From positions 5,146,831 through 5,201,670 of the forward strand of contig CP011806.1 in the NCBI GenBank assembly GCA_001664505.1: 54,840 nucleotides of DNA, given 5' to 3'. This stretch comes from Acidobacteria bacterium Mor1. Its GTDB lineage: Bacteria; Acidobacteriota; Polarisedimenticolia; Polarisedimenticolales; Polarisedimenticolaceae. Numbering within the stretch: position 1 is the first letter of the stretch; each line of letters begins with the position of its first letter. The notes beneath the pieces were generated by a model, which searched no databases, was not told the origin of the DNA, and worked only from the letters and a program-made list of their open reading frames with translations. Shown piece after piece: positions 24,883 through 32,380 of this stretch. The translations under genes were made by a program, and so were the position numbers.

Positions 24883-25677
24883 TTGGCCGAGTCGCGAACC
24901 GCGCGTTTCACCCCCGAGAGCCTGACCCGCAGGCCGGGCGGAGTGATCACCGTCGAGACGACCCTGCGTCACTTCGCGATTCTGACCTATGCGGTGGCGC
25001 CCGAAGCGCTGGCCCGGCATCTGCCCGCGCGGTTCGCGCCGGACACGGTGGTGCTCGAGGAAGGGGAGCGGGCACTCATCTCGGTGGTTCCCTTCTACGA
25101 CCTGGACTTCCGGCTCTCCTGGTTGCCGTATCCGCGTTTTGCCTTCGGCCAGACCAACTACCGCGCCTACATGATCGACCGGGAGACCGGGCAGCGCTGC
25201 GTCTGGTTCTTCGGTACCTGCCTCGGTTCGTGGACGGTGGCGATCCCGCGCTACCTCTGGCGTCTACCCTGGCATGGTGGCCGTTTCAGTTTCGATTGCG
25301 CGTGGTCCGAGGAGCGGCGGCGCTACACTCGCTACGCCCTCGAAACCCGTAGCGAATGGTCGCCGACGAAACTGGAGTTCGAGGACAGCGGGCGACCTCC
25401 GGAGGCGCTGGCAGGGTTTCCCGACCTGGAGACGGCCCTGGTGGTGCTGACCCATCCGTTGACCGGCTACTACGTGAGGCGCGACGGTCGGCTGGGGAGC
25501 TACTCGATCTGGCACGACCGGCTGCAGCTCTCGACCGCTCGTTGCGTCCACGCCCGGGTCCCTTTGCTCGAGAAGCTGGGACTCGTTACCCTTGAACAAC
25601 AGGCGACGCCTCACAGCGTGTTGATTCAGCACGAGACCGATTTCACCATCTACCTGCCGCCCAGGCCGGTCCAGTAG
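24883..25677 (+). CDS. DUF2071/YqjF-family protein
   Basis: 264 residues from TTG at 24883, supported by AAGGAGGAATCC immediately upstream. Hallmarks of the DUF2071 family (related in fold to acetoacetate decarboxylase) are the N-terminal LRHFAILTYAVAPEALARHLP, PFYDLDFRL, QTNYRAYMIDRETGQRCVWF and LPYPRF. The family's function is not established. The gene is followed 23 bases later by a gene on the same strand, so the two are probably co-transcribed. It faces away from the EF-hand gene; the 184-base gap 24699-24882 shows a TAGAGT hexamer at 24860-24865 but no convincing -35 element. Confidence 0.85.
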   Translation: MAESRTARFTPESLTRRPGGVITVETTLRHFAILTYAVAPEALARHLPARFAPDTVVLEEGERALISVVPFYDLDFRLSWLPYPRFAFGQTNYRAYMIDRETGQRCVWFFGTCLGSWTVAIPRYLWRLPWHGGRFSFDCAWSEERRRYTRYALETRSEWSPTKLEFEDSGRPPEALAGFPDLETALVVLTHPLTGYYVRRDGRLGSYSIWHDRLQLSTARCVHARVPLLEKLGLVTLEQQATPHSVLIQHETDFTIYLPPRPVQ

Positions 25678-25700
25678 CGGGCTTGAAGGAGGGAGGAACG

Positions 25701-26168
25701 TTGAAGATCGATCAAATGATCCCGCGGGGATTCTTCAAACGACGCTACGACGTGGTCGCCGGCGGATCTCCGTTGGCGACGTTGCGCACTCATGAATCCC
25801 GCTCCGAGTTCGTCCTGGGTGGAACGACCTACGGAATCCAGCGAGAACCCGGGTGGGGGGACTTCGTTATCTCCTCTGACGAGGGCGAGATCGGCCGGGC
25901 AACGAAGCACTCCGCGCTGACCAGTACATTCACCGTGACCTTCGACGATACGGAGTACACCTTGGTCAGTCCGGGGCTCAAGTCGAGCTTCGAGCTACGC
26001 ACCGGCGAGGCTACCGTGGGCGCCGTCCGGGCGGGAGGCTTCTGGGCCATCCGGGGAGAGGTGGATCTCCCCGACGAACTCTCGACCGCCCGGCAACTGT
26101 TCGTCCTGTGGCTGGTCGCCATCATGTGGGTTCGCGCCGAGGAGACCGCCGCCGTTTCCACGGTCTAG
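25701..26168 (+). CDS. Uncharacterised beta-rich protein, possibly tubby/LURP-like fold
   Basis: 155 residues from TTG at 25701, chosen because GGAGGGAGGAACG precedes it (an in-frame TTG at 25683 lies upstream of that site). The protein is almost entirely strand-forming (RYDVVAGGSPLATLRTHESRSEF, TYGIQREPGW, TFTVTFDDTEYTLVSP, ATVGAVRAGGFWAIRGEVDL) and ends with a hydrophobic segment (RQLFVLWLVAIMWVRAE). The pattern resembles tubby-C/LURP-one-like scramblase-related proteins, but no family is certain. It probably forms a two-gene unit with the DUF2071 gene. Confidence 0.65.
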   Translation: MKIDQMIPRGFFKRRYDVVAGGSPLATLRTHESRSEFVLGGTTYGIQREPGWGDFVISSDEGEIGRATKHSALTSTFTVTFDDTEYTLVSPGLKSSFELRTGEATVGAVRAGGFWAIRGEVDLPDELSTARQLFVLWLVAIMWVRAEETAAVSTV

Positions 26169-26185
26169 CTTCTGGCTCGACCGCT

Positions 26186-28375
26186 TCACAAACGGTCGAA
26201 GCGCGCTGTCGCGCCCCACGCGCCTGCCTCGGCGATGAGCGCCACCACCGGCGACGACGGGTCCGCCGGATCCTCCCTTTCGAACCAGATGCGATTCAGC
26301 TTGCGTCCCGCCACTCCGAAGGTCAGCTCGGTGTAGTGCTCCAGGGGTAACGATCCCAGGAGAGGGTGCTCCAGGTACAGCTCTCCATCCCGTTCGAGTA
26401 CCCGGTAGGCCACGCCGAGCTCGGGACTGAGGTACTGCCCGACGAGCCGTCGGAGCTCGGCCTTCGCCAGGTCCTTGACCTCCATCGGGTAGCCGGGGAT
26501 GTCCCGAGGGTCTCCCGGGTGGATCGATCCCTCGACCAGGTGCACGACGATGCTGCGGCCCGATTGGGGCGTCGACCGCAGCGTCAGCTCCCAGCGCGAC
26601 GGCGGAAAGACGAAGCGTTGCCCGCCCAGGTGTTTCAGCGGCACCGCCGGGACGTGGTCGAGCAGTTTGAGCGACAACACACCCTCTTCGGCGAGCAGGG
26701 TCATCTCCCGGTCGTCGTCGAGCCGGTAGCGTCCGGCGAACGCCTCGGCCACCCCTGGGGCCAGGGGCTCTCCTTCCTCGATGCCGTCACCCCGGATGTG
26801 CTCGTCGGTGATCATGAACGCCCCGGGAGGCCCGAACGAGGCTTTCCGGCCGGTCGCAGGGCCGACCCGGTCGCCCAGCAGCAGGGTGGCGATCTCATCG
26901 GCGAGCTTGCTCACCTCGGCGCCGCCGTAGTTGGCCAGTACCGCAACGGCCAGGCGATCTTCGGGATAGAACTGCAGGACGCTGGCGGAACCGGGCCCGG
27001 AGCCGGCGTGGGACAACCGGGGCACGCCGCGGAGGTCCCCGTGACCCAGCCCGAAGCCGTAGCTGCTGTCGCTTCCGTCGTCGAGTTTCAGCGGGCGGCG
27101 CATGCGTGCCGCGATCGCATCGCGCGCCGGGCCGTCGCTTCCCGAATGGCCGTCGAGCAGCGCGTCGGCAAAGCGCACCAGATCGGCCGCGGTGCCCAGC
27201 ATGCCCGAGGCGCCGAACATTCCGTGGCTGCCGAAGGCACGCTCGTAGCCGGCTTCGATGGGCCGGTACAGCCGCGTGCTCCGCGCCACCAGCTGACCTT
27301 CGCTTGCGGGAATCACCGTGGACTTCATTCCCAGCGGCGTGAACACGTGCTGCTTCATCCAGTCCGGGAATCCCGTGCCCGCCGAGCGTTGGACGATCCA
27401 CGCCATCAACGCGTAGTTGGTGTTGGAGTAGCGATGTTCACTGCCCGGCTCGAACTGGAGGTGTCGCTGGCGCCCGGCGAGAGTCAGCAGCTCCCCGGGG
27501 GTGAGCCGGTCCCCGTAGTCCCAGCCGGTCAGCCCGAGCAAGCCGGTGTAGTCCTGGATGCCGCTCTGGTGGCCGACCAGATGTTCCAGCGTGACCGGTT
27601 TCTCGAGGGACTTCAGCTCGGGCAGCAAGGTGCGGATATCCCGGTCGAGTTCGAGGGTCTTCTGCTGGATCAGGGTGGCCACTGCGTAGGCGGTGAACGG
27701 TTTGGCCACCGAGGCCAGGGGTAGGCGAGTGTCCTCGGTGAGGGGTGCGCCATGTTCCAGGTCGGCGATCCCTCGCGCGCCCTGGTAGACCACCTCGCCG
27801 TCGTGCCAGACGGCGACACTCATCCCAGGGCCGTCGCCGGCAACCGCGCTCACGAGCAGCGAGTCGATCTGTTCCCCGGGCTCGACCGGTGGCCGGGCCC
27901 CACCCGATGTGCCCTCGCCCTGAACCCATCCCTGGGCGGCACCTTGCCGGCCGCGCCCGAGCGCCTCGGGTGGAATGCGGAAGCTGGAGCCGGCCGACCG
28001 GGCGAGCGTCACCTGCTTGATCTCCGTCCCGCGCCGGACCTCCAGCCGCAACGGTTCGGAGCTCGCAACGCGCCCGAGGGCGGCGCGGAAGGTCGCCAGG
28101 TCTCTCACCGGGTTTCCCTGGACTCGTAGGATCAGGTCCCCGTCGGCGATGTCCGTCGCTCCGCCGGGGGCCTCGCCGAAGATCCGCAGCACCGCGAAGC
28201 CCTCCTCCGCTGGGCCGAAGATCACCAGGCGCCCGTCGGGCAGCGGCATCGGGTGCCCTTCGACGGTCTGAGTCTGGGCGCTGCTTGCGGTCGCGGCGAG
28301 AAAGCTCACCGTAAGCACCAGCGCTCGCAGGAGCCTACGGGTCTTGGTCGATCCATGGGGGTGATGTCGCATCAT
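26186..28375 (-). CDS. Exported serine hydrolase: PDZ domain plus class C beta-lactamase-family domain
   Basis: 729 residues from ATG at 28375 (GGGAG upstream). The signal sequence ends near TASSAQT (about 35). A PDZ domain occupies about 45-125 (FAVLRIFGEAPGGATDIADGDLILRVQGNPVRD). The hydrolase domain (about 180-500) carries SVAKP (nucleophile Ser about 222), YSNTNYA (about 314) and a HAG motif (about 455), the three elements of the class C family. Residues about 545-729 form two DUF3471-like beta domains (LAPGVAEAFAGRYRL). It is divergent to a BlaI/BlaR1-type gene pair whose candidate operators cover its promoter, so it is probably inducible and under BlaI control. Cell-wall-derived substrates are plausible but unproven. 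Confidence 0.87.
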   Translation of the reverse strand: MMRHHPHGSTKTRRLLRALVLTVSFLAATASSAQTQTVEGHPMPLPDGRLVIFGPAEEGFAVLRIFGEAPGGATDIADGDLILRVQGNPVRDLATFRAALGRVASSEPLRLEVRRGTEIKQVTLARSAGSSFRIPPEALGRGRQGAAQGWVQGEGTSGGARPPVEPGEQIDSLLVSAVAGDGPGMSVAVWHDGEVVYQGARGIADLEHGAPLTEDTRLPLASVAKPFTAYAVATLIQQKTLELDRDIRTLLPELKSLEKPVTLEHLVGHQSGIQDYTGLLGLTGWDYGDRLTPGELLTLAGRQRHLQFEPGSEHRYSNTNYALMAWIVQRSAGTGFPDWMKQHVFTPLGMKSTVIPASEGQLVARSTRLYRPIEAGYERAFGSHGMFGASGMLGTAADLVRFADALLDGHSGSDGPARDAIAARMRRPLKLDDGSDSSYGFGLGHGDLRGVPRLSHAGSGPGSASVLQFYPEDRLAVAVLANYGGAEVSKLADEIATLLLGDRVGPATGRKASFGPPGAFMITDEHIRGDGIEEGEPLAPGVAEAFAGRYRLDDDREMTLLAEEGVLSLKLLDHVPAVPLKHLGGQRFVFPPSRWELTLRSTPQSGRSIVVHLVEGSIHPGDPRDIPGYPMEVKDLAKAELRRLVGQYLSPELGVAYRVLERDGELYLEHPLLGSLPLEHYTELTFGVAGRKLNRIWFEREDPADPSSPVVALIAEAGAWGATARFDRL

Positions 28376-28389
28376 GCTTCGCTCCCGAG

Positions 28390-28418
28390 TTGGCCGGTGC
28401 CCCGCTCCGTGCCACAAT
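28390..28418 (+). promoter_or_regulatory. Candidate promoter of the BlaI/BlaR1-type operon
   Basis: TTGGCC (28390-28395), a 17-base spacer and CACAAT (28413-28418) give eight of twelve consensus positions. The -10 element lies within operator A. Confidence 0.4.
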
Positions 28419-28427
28419 GAAATGTGG
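28412..28427. promoter_or_regulatory. Candidate BlaI operator A
   Basis: CCACA and TGTGG arms flank six bases, giving a 16-bp dyad over the -10 and start region of the plus-strand promoter. A related CCAC-GTGG pair lies at 28434-28443. Confidence 0.5.
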
Positions 28428-28453
28428 CTGGAGCCACGTGTGGGATTAACCGC

Positions 28454-28471
28454 ATGTGGGAATTCTCACAT
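28454..28471. promoter_or_regulatory. Candidate BlaI operator B
   Basis: ATGTGGGAATTCTCACAT is palindromic at 16 of 18 positions. It shares the TGTGG half-site with operator A and covers the -10 of the minus-strand promoter. Confidence 0.55.
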
Positions 28472-28490
28472 CTGGCCGTGAGGCTGTCAA
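28462..28490 (-). promoter_or_regulatory. Candidate promoter of the PDZ-serine hydrolase gene
   Basis: On the minus strand, a perfect TTGACA (28490-28485) is followed after 17 bases by GAGAAT (28467-28462), four of six to consensus. The -10 falls inside operator B. Confidence 0.45.
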
Positions 28491-28883
28491 ATGCCCCGTG
28501 ATCCCTACGCAGGATTGTCCGCCCGCGAGCGGGAGATGATGGACATCATCCACCGCCTCGGCGAGGCGACCGCCCAGCAGGTGCGTCAGGCGATGAAATC
28601 CCCTCCGACCGACGCCACGGTCCGTTCGACCCTCCGGGTACTCGAGGAAAAGGGGCGGGTCTCGCACCGAACCGACGCCGGCCGTTTCATCTACCGTCCG
28701 CTGGTAAGCCGCAAGAAGGTGCGGGAGGGGGTCGTACAGCACGTGATGCAGACCTTCTTCGACGACTCTCCGGCGGAGCTGATCGCCGCGCTGGTCGATC
28801 GCCGCAGCGCGCGACTGAAGCCGGGTGAGCGGGAACGCATCAAGGAGTTGTTGGCCAGGCTGGAAGAGGGGGAGCGCCGATGA
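28491..28883 (+). CDS. BlaI/MecI/CopY-family transcriptional repressor
   Basis: 130 residues. The winged-helix domain occupies about 8-75 (LSAREREMMDIIHRLGEATAQQVRQAM ... TVRSTLRVLEEKGRVSHR), the BlaI signature. The C-terminal helices (about 85-125) are for dimerisation. It is expected to repress the divergent serine hydrolase gene and its own operon, with relief by proteolysis triggered by the M56 protein encoded next. The stop overlaps that gene's start by ATGA. GTGAGG lies seven bases before the ATG at 28491. Confidence 0.92.
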   Translation: MPRDPYAGLSAREREMMDIIHRLGEATAQQVRQAMKSPPTDATVRSTLRVLEEKGRVSHRTDAGRFIYRPLVSRKKVREGVVQHVMQTFFDDSPAELIAALVDRRSARLKPGERERIKELLARLEEGERR

Positions 28884-29953
28884 TGCCGTTCGCCGAATGG
28901 TCGCTGCGCTTCCCGGCGCTCACCTGGTTGCTCGAGACCGAACTCCGTGTCTCGCTGATCCTGGTGTCGGCTATGGGAATCGGTGCGCTGCTGAGGAGGC
29001 GGTCGGCGCGGGTGCGAAGGATGGTGTGGGTCGTGGCCCTGGCCATGAGTCTGGGATTCACCGTCGCGGGACTGGTCCGGGCGATCGATGGGCTGCTGTT
29101 CGGGCCGCGCTGGGTCACCGGAGGCACGACCAACCTGCAGGCATTGGAGGGAGCCCTGTTCGCGATCTTGCTCCTACCGGCAGCGCTTCTGCTGCTGCGC
29201 CTCTGCATTGCCTGGTTCGGGGTCGAGGGAATGCTTGCCGACAGCGAACCGGTCCGCGCGACCGCCTGGCTGGCCGACCGGCGCCGCATCGCCTCGAGCC
29301 TCGACATGGCGCCGGCGATTCCGATCCGCGTCACGACCCGGCTGACCTCGCCGGTCACCGTGGGGCTCCGGCGGCCGAGGATCCTGATTCCGGCCAACCT
29401 GCTCGACGCCGATGCGCGGTTCCGCGACGCGGTGTTGCGCCACGAACTGGCCCACGTGAAGCGCCGGGATATCGCCGCCCGCTGGTTGGCCGGCGTGACC
29501 TGCGCGCTGCAGTGGTTCCACCCACTCGCCTGGGTCGTGTCCCGCCGTCTGCATCGCGACTGCGAGCTGGCCTGTGACGAGTCGGCTCTGGGCGGCGGGC
29601 TGAGCCGAGCGGTCTACGCCCGGCACCTGTTGGCGTTGGCCGGTGACTTCGGCAGCAACGCCTCTCTCGTGGGGTTCGGCTGTGGCGTTTCGGAACTGCG
29701 GGAGCGGATCGAAGCTCTCGCTGGGCGCCGGGAGTCCCGAACCGTGCCCTTGCCGTTGCTCGGGCTGTTGGGAGCGACGGTCTTCGTTGCGGCACTCGCG
29801 ATCGAGCTGCCCCGTCCACGCTTGATGTTCATCCCCGCAGCCGAGGAGGCCTCAGGCGTCGAGCTTCGGCCCGAAGCCGCGGCGCCGCCTGGCGGGCACC
29901 GGGACGCGGATGTAGATCGACGGCCGGCGGCCGCGACGTGGACGGCGGAGTAG
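28880..29953 (+). CDS. BlaR1-like M56-family membrane metalloprotease lacking a penicillin-binding sensor domain
   Basis: 357 residues. Membrane segments lie at about 20-40, 50-70, 88-112 and 285-308. The zinc protease motif HELAHVKRRD (about 187-196) and the downstream ELACDESAL (about 229-237) are those of the M56 family. Canonical BlaR1/MecR1 receptors are near 590 residues and end with a beta-lactam-binding domain; this protein ends soon after its last membrane segment, with a Pro/Ala/Arg-rich tail. The signal it senses is therefore different or comes from a partner. It probably inactivates the adjacent BlaI-type repressor. Its last 102 bases overlap the convergent small gene at 29852-30088. 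Confidence 0.9.
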   Translation: MMPFAEWSLRFPALTWLLETELRVSLILVSAMGIGALLRRRSARVRRMVWVVALAMSLGFTVAGLVRAIDGLLFGPRWVTGGTTNLQALEGALFAILLLPAALLLLRLCIAWFGVEGMLADSEPVRATAWLADRRRIASSLDMAPAIPIRVTTRLTSPVTVGLRRPRILIPANLLDADARFRDAVLRHELAHVKRRDIAARWLAGVTCALQWFHPLAWVVSRRLHRDCELACDESALGGGLSRAVYARHLLALAGDFGSNASLVGFGCGVSELRERIEALAGRRESRTVPLPLLGLLGATVFVAALAIELPRPRLMFIPAAEEASGVELRPEAAAPPGGHRDADVDRRPAAATWTAE

Positions 29954-30088
29954 GGAGACCCCGCAGGGGCTGCGGAACACCCGCTGCTCGCCGTCTACCG
30001 GCGTGAGCAGCGCCTCGAGGGCCTGATCCAGCGTGACCGACGCCGATTCGGCGACGGGGGTATCGACGAACTGTACGACCGTGTTCAT
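29852..30088 (-). CDS. Small basic protein of unknown function, convergent with and overlapping the M56 gene
   Basis: 78 residues from the ATG at 30088, supported by GGAGGA four bases upstream (a longer ATG at 30106 has none). An acidic N-terminal half (MNTVVQFVDTPVAESASVTL) is followed by an Arg-rich C-terminal half (SLLRRPRRGRRPSIYIRVPV). No family is recognised. It overlaps the last 102 bases of the M56 gene on the other strand, so at least one C-terminus may be annotated too long. The clear ribosome-binding site favours a real gene. Confidence 0.45.
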   Translation of the reverse strand: MNTVVQFVDTPVAESASVTLDQALEALLTPVDGEQRVFRSPCGVSLLRRPRRGRRPSIYIRVPVPARRRRGFGPKLDA

Positions 30089-30162
30089 GGTGTCCTCCGC
30101 GCTCATACATGGATAGACCCCTGAGCTGCCCGAAAGTCACAGTCGGTCGTGATCCGGTCCCG

Positions 30163-30951
30163 TTACCGGTTTCGGCAGTGCCCCCCGGCTTCACGGCGGA
30201 AGCCGCCCGGGCTCCGGCCGGTTCTGCCGCGAAAGAGGCGGCAAAGGTGAGCCTGATCCGAGAATCCGCATTCGCCGGCGATGACCGCGATCGGGAGTTC
30301 CGAACAGGCCAGGAGCTCCGCAGCACGTTCGAGGCGGATCCGGCGCTGAAACTCACCGATGGAACAGCCGTAGGATCGGCGAAAACCACGGGTGAGCTGC
30401 GACCGGGAGATGCCGTACTCCCGGGCCAGGGATCCCAGGCTCACCGGTGCGGCGCTGTCGGCTAGGAGACGCCGGCACAGGCCCCGAGCCCAGCGCGGAG
30501 CCACCAGCCTCCCGGCGCCGGCCAGGCAGCGGTCGAGGATACGCCGTTCCTTCCGATCCAGCTTGAAGCTCGACAGCAGATTGCCCAGCGCCGGAGGGAC
30601 CTGCGGCATCACGCCGTGATGCGCGGGGGAAAGCGCCGCCATCAGGAGCGCAGCCCCGGAGTATGGGGTGACCGGTTCCAGGTGCAGCACCGTGGCGCCT
30701 TCGCGCCCGTAGCGGTTGCGGTGGGGCAGGTAGGCGCCCTTGTAGAGCACCGAACCGGGGCTGCATTCCACGGAACCGGTGGAGGATTGCTCCCGAAAAC
30801 CACCCTGCAACACCACCGTCAGGTTACTTGCGCGATGAGCATGCAGCGGCAGCTCGCATCCCGGAGCGTGGCTTCCCTCGGTGACCCGAAACCGGGAGTC
30901 GGCCCTTTGGCGGGATACCGAGCCAAGTGAGACGTCGCCGTGGACTTCCAT
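30163..30951 (-). CDS. AraC-family transcriptional regulator
   Basis: 262 residues from ATG at 30951; a TTG at 31026 would add 25 residues, and neither has a clear ribosome-binding site. The N-terminal cupin-like sensor domain (about 25-120) contains LPLHAHRASNLTVVLQGGF and GSVLYKGAYLPHRN. The C-terminal AraC DNA-binding domain (about 165-255) has two helix-turn-helices: SLGSLAREYGISRSQLTRGFRRSYG, and the family signature AVIAGECGFSDQAHLCRLFRGRTGRSPGGFRR. It is divergent to the S41-like lipoprotein gene and may control it. The ligand is unknown. Confidence 0.88.
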   Translation of the reverse strand: MEVHGDVSLGSVSRQRADSRFRVTEGSHAPGCELPLHAHRASNLTVVLQGGFREQSSTGSVECSPGSVLYKGAYLPHRNRYGREGATVLHLEPVTPYSGAALLMAALSPAHHGVMPQVPPALGNLLSSFKLDRKERRILDRCLAGAGRLVAPRWARGLCRRLLADSAAPVSLGSLAREYGISRSQLTRGFRRSYGCSIGEFQRRIRLERAAELLACSELPIAVIAGECGFSDQAHLCRLFRGRTGRSPGGFRREAGGHCRNR

Positions 30952-31084
30952 AGCTGAGAGAACGCCCGAGGACGCCGAAAGGGTTGGATATCCGCGAGTG
31001 CCGGCCCCGATGACCCGTCCGTTCAAGACGGGGAGCCGGTAGCCCGGTAGATTCGGCGCGGTTGCGAAAGGAAGGAGACATCCC

Positions 31085-32371
31085 TTGAGAGTGTCCCTGG
31101 GTCGGGTTGCGTGTGCGGGAACCCTGTTGCTGTTGCTCGCCTGCGGTGCTGCCGATCAGCCGGTGCGCGTCGAACTCCCTGCGGAAGCCTGGTTGGAGGA
31201 CCTGGATGCTCTTGCCCGGGAGCTGCCCAGCCGGCATGTCCGGCCGTTCCACCACGTCTCCGAGGAGCAGTGGCGAAAAACGGTCGCCGATCTGGGCCGA
31301 AGAATTCCCGACCTGAGTGAATCCGAGATCGTGGTAGAGCTGACCCGGCTGGTGGCCCTGTTGGGCGACGGCCACACCGAGCTGCTGCCCCACCAGTCGG
31401 GAACCGGATTCCACCGTTTGCCCCTGGTGTTCCGGGAGTTCGCCGACGGAATGCGGGTGATCGCCGTAGCGCCCGGTCAAGAGCGGCTGCTGGGTGCGAC
31501 GGTGCAGAAGATCGGAGGCCGCTCCGTGGAGCAACTGCTGGAGGCCGTTGCGCCGCTGGTCGCCCGGGACAACGACATGGAGTTGCTTCACTCGGGACCC
31601 GAATACCTGGCGACCCCGGAGGTGTTGGCCTACATCGGTGCGGCGGTGAGCCCGGATGAAGTGCCTCTCACGGTGAGCGGGAGCGGCGGTGATACCGAGG
31701 ACCACGTAGTGAGCTCGATCCCCCGTACCGGGCTCGGCGAGGTTCGCTGGATCCGCGGCCGGGAACAGGCGGGTGGAGAGACCCCGCTGATGGCGAAGAA
31801 CCCGGCAAAGGACTACTGGTTCGAACGGGTCGAGGAACACGGGCTGGTGTTCGTCAAGTACAACCGCTGTGACGATCAAGGAGGCGAACCGTCCATTCGC
31901 CGCTTCGCCAAGCTTCTCTCGAAACAGGCCGCCCCCCGGGAGTTCGGCAAGCTGGTCCTCGACCTGCGGCACAACTCCGGAGGGGACAACAAGAAGAGCA
32001 AGCCGCTGGTCGACTTCGCGGTCCGCTGGAAGGAGTCGATGCCGGAGCGCCAGGTATTCATCCTGGTCGGCAGGATGACCTTCTCGGCGGCGATGGACGC
32101 GGTGCTGCAGCTCCGTCGCCGCGCGGCGCCGATCCTGATCGGCGAGAGGCCGCGGGGACGGCCCAACACGGTCGGAGATGTCGAGACGCTCCGGCTACCC
32201 AACTCGGGATTGCGTCTGGACTACTCCACGCGGATCTACGACCGCGCTCCGGATCTCGCTTCCGAGGCCTACCTGCCTCTCGACGTACCGGCACCGTCTA
32301 CCTGGGAGGACTACGTGTCCGGACGCGATCCCTCTCTGGAGGCGGCAATCGCCTACGGGCCGGCCGGCTAG
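31085..32371 (+). CDS. S41-family (tail-specific protease-like) lipoprotein
   Basis: 428 residues from TTG at 31085 (GGAAGGAGA upstream). The N-terminus has a lipobox (LLLLLACGA, Cys about 20), so the mature protein is probably lipid-anchored in the envelope. Residues about 60-120 contain LVALLGDGHTELLP, and the C-terminal half has the S41 fold: LVLDLRHNSGGDN (about 294) and VGRMTFSAAMDAV with the candidate nucleophilic Ser (about 333). The later GERPRGRPNT occupies the place of the usual catalytic Lys segment; no obvious Lys is present, so activity is uncertain. A PDZ-like segment may lie at about 120-170. The AraC-type gene upstream is a candidate regulator. Confidence 0.8.
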   Translation: MRVSLGRVACAGTLLLLLACGAADQPVRVELPAEAWLEDLDALARELPSRHVRPFHHVSEEQWRKTVADLGRRIPDLSESEIVVELTRLVALLGDGHTELLPHQSGTGFHRLPLVFREFADGMRVIAVAPGQERLLGATVQKIGGRSVEQLLEAVAPLVARDNDMELLHSGPEYLATPEVLAYIGAAVSPDEVPLTVSGSGGDTEDHVVSSIPRTGLGEVRWIRGREQAGGETPLMAKNPAKDYWFERVEEHGLVFVKYNRCDDQGGEPSIRRFAKLLSKQAAPREFGKLVLDLRHNSGGDNKKSKPLVDFAVRWKESMPERQVFILVGRMTFSAAMDAVLQLRRRAAPILIGERPRGRPNTVGDVETLRLPNSGLRLDYSTRIYDRAPDLASEAYLPLDVPAPSTWEDYVSGRDPSLEAAIAYGPAG

Positions 32372-32379
32372 GCCGGCCG
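32361..32379. terminator. Bidirectional hairpin terminator
   Basis: Perfect 8-bp arms CGGCCGGC and GCCGGCCG around TAG include the last codons and stop of the S41-like gene and abut the convergent stop at 32381. There is no T-tract. Confidence 0.55.
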
Positions 32380-32380
32380 C

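Noticed and set aside
29880-29953. Small minus-strand gene at 29852-30088 as pure artefact of overlap with the M56 gene
   Set aside because: I kept it at moderate confidence because its start has a good ribosome-binding site and the M56 tail in the overlap is low-complexity; neither can be ruled out.
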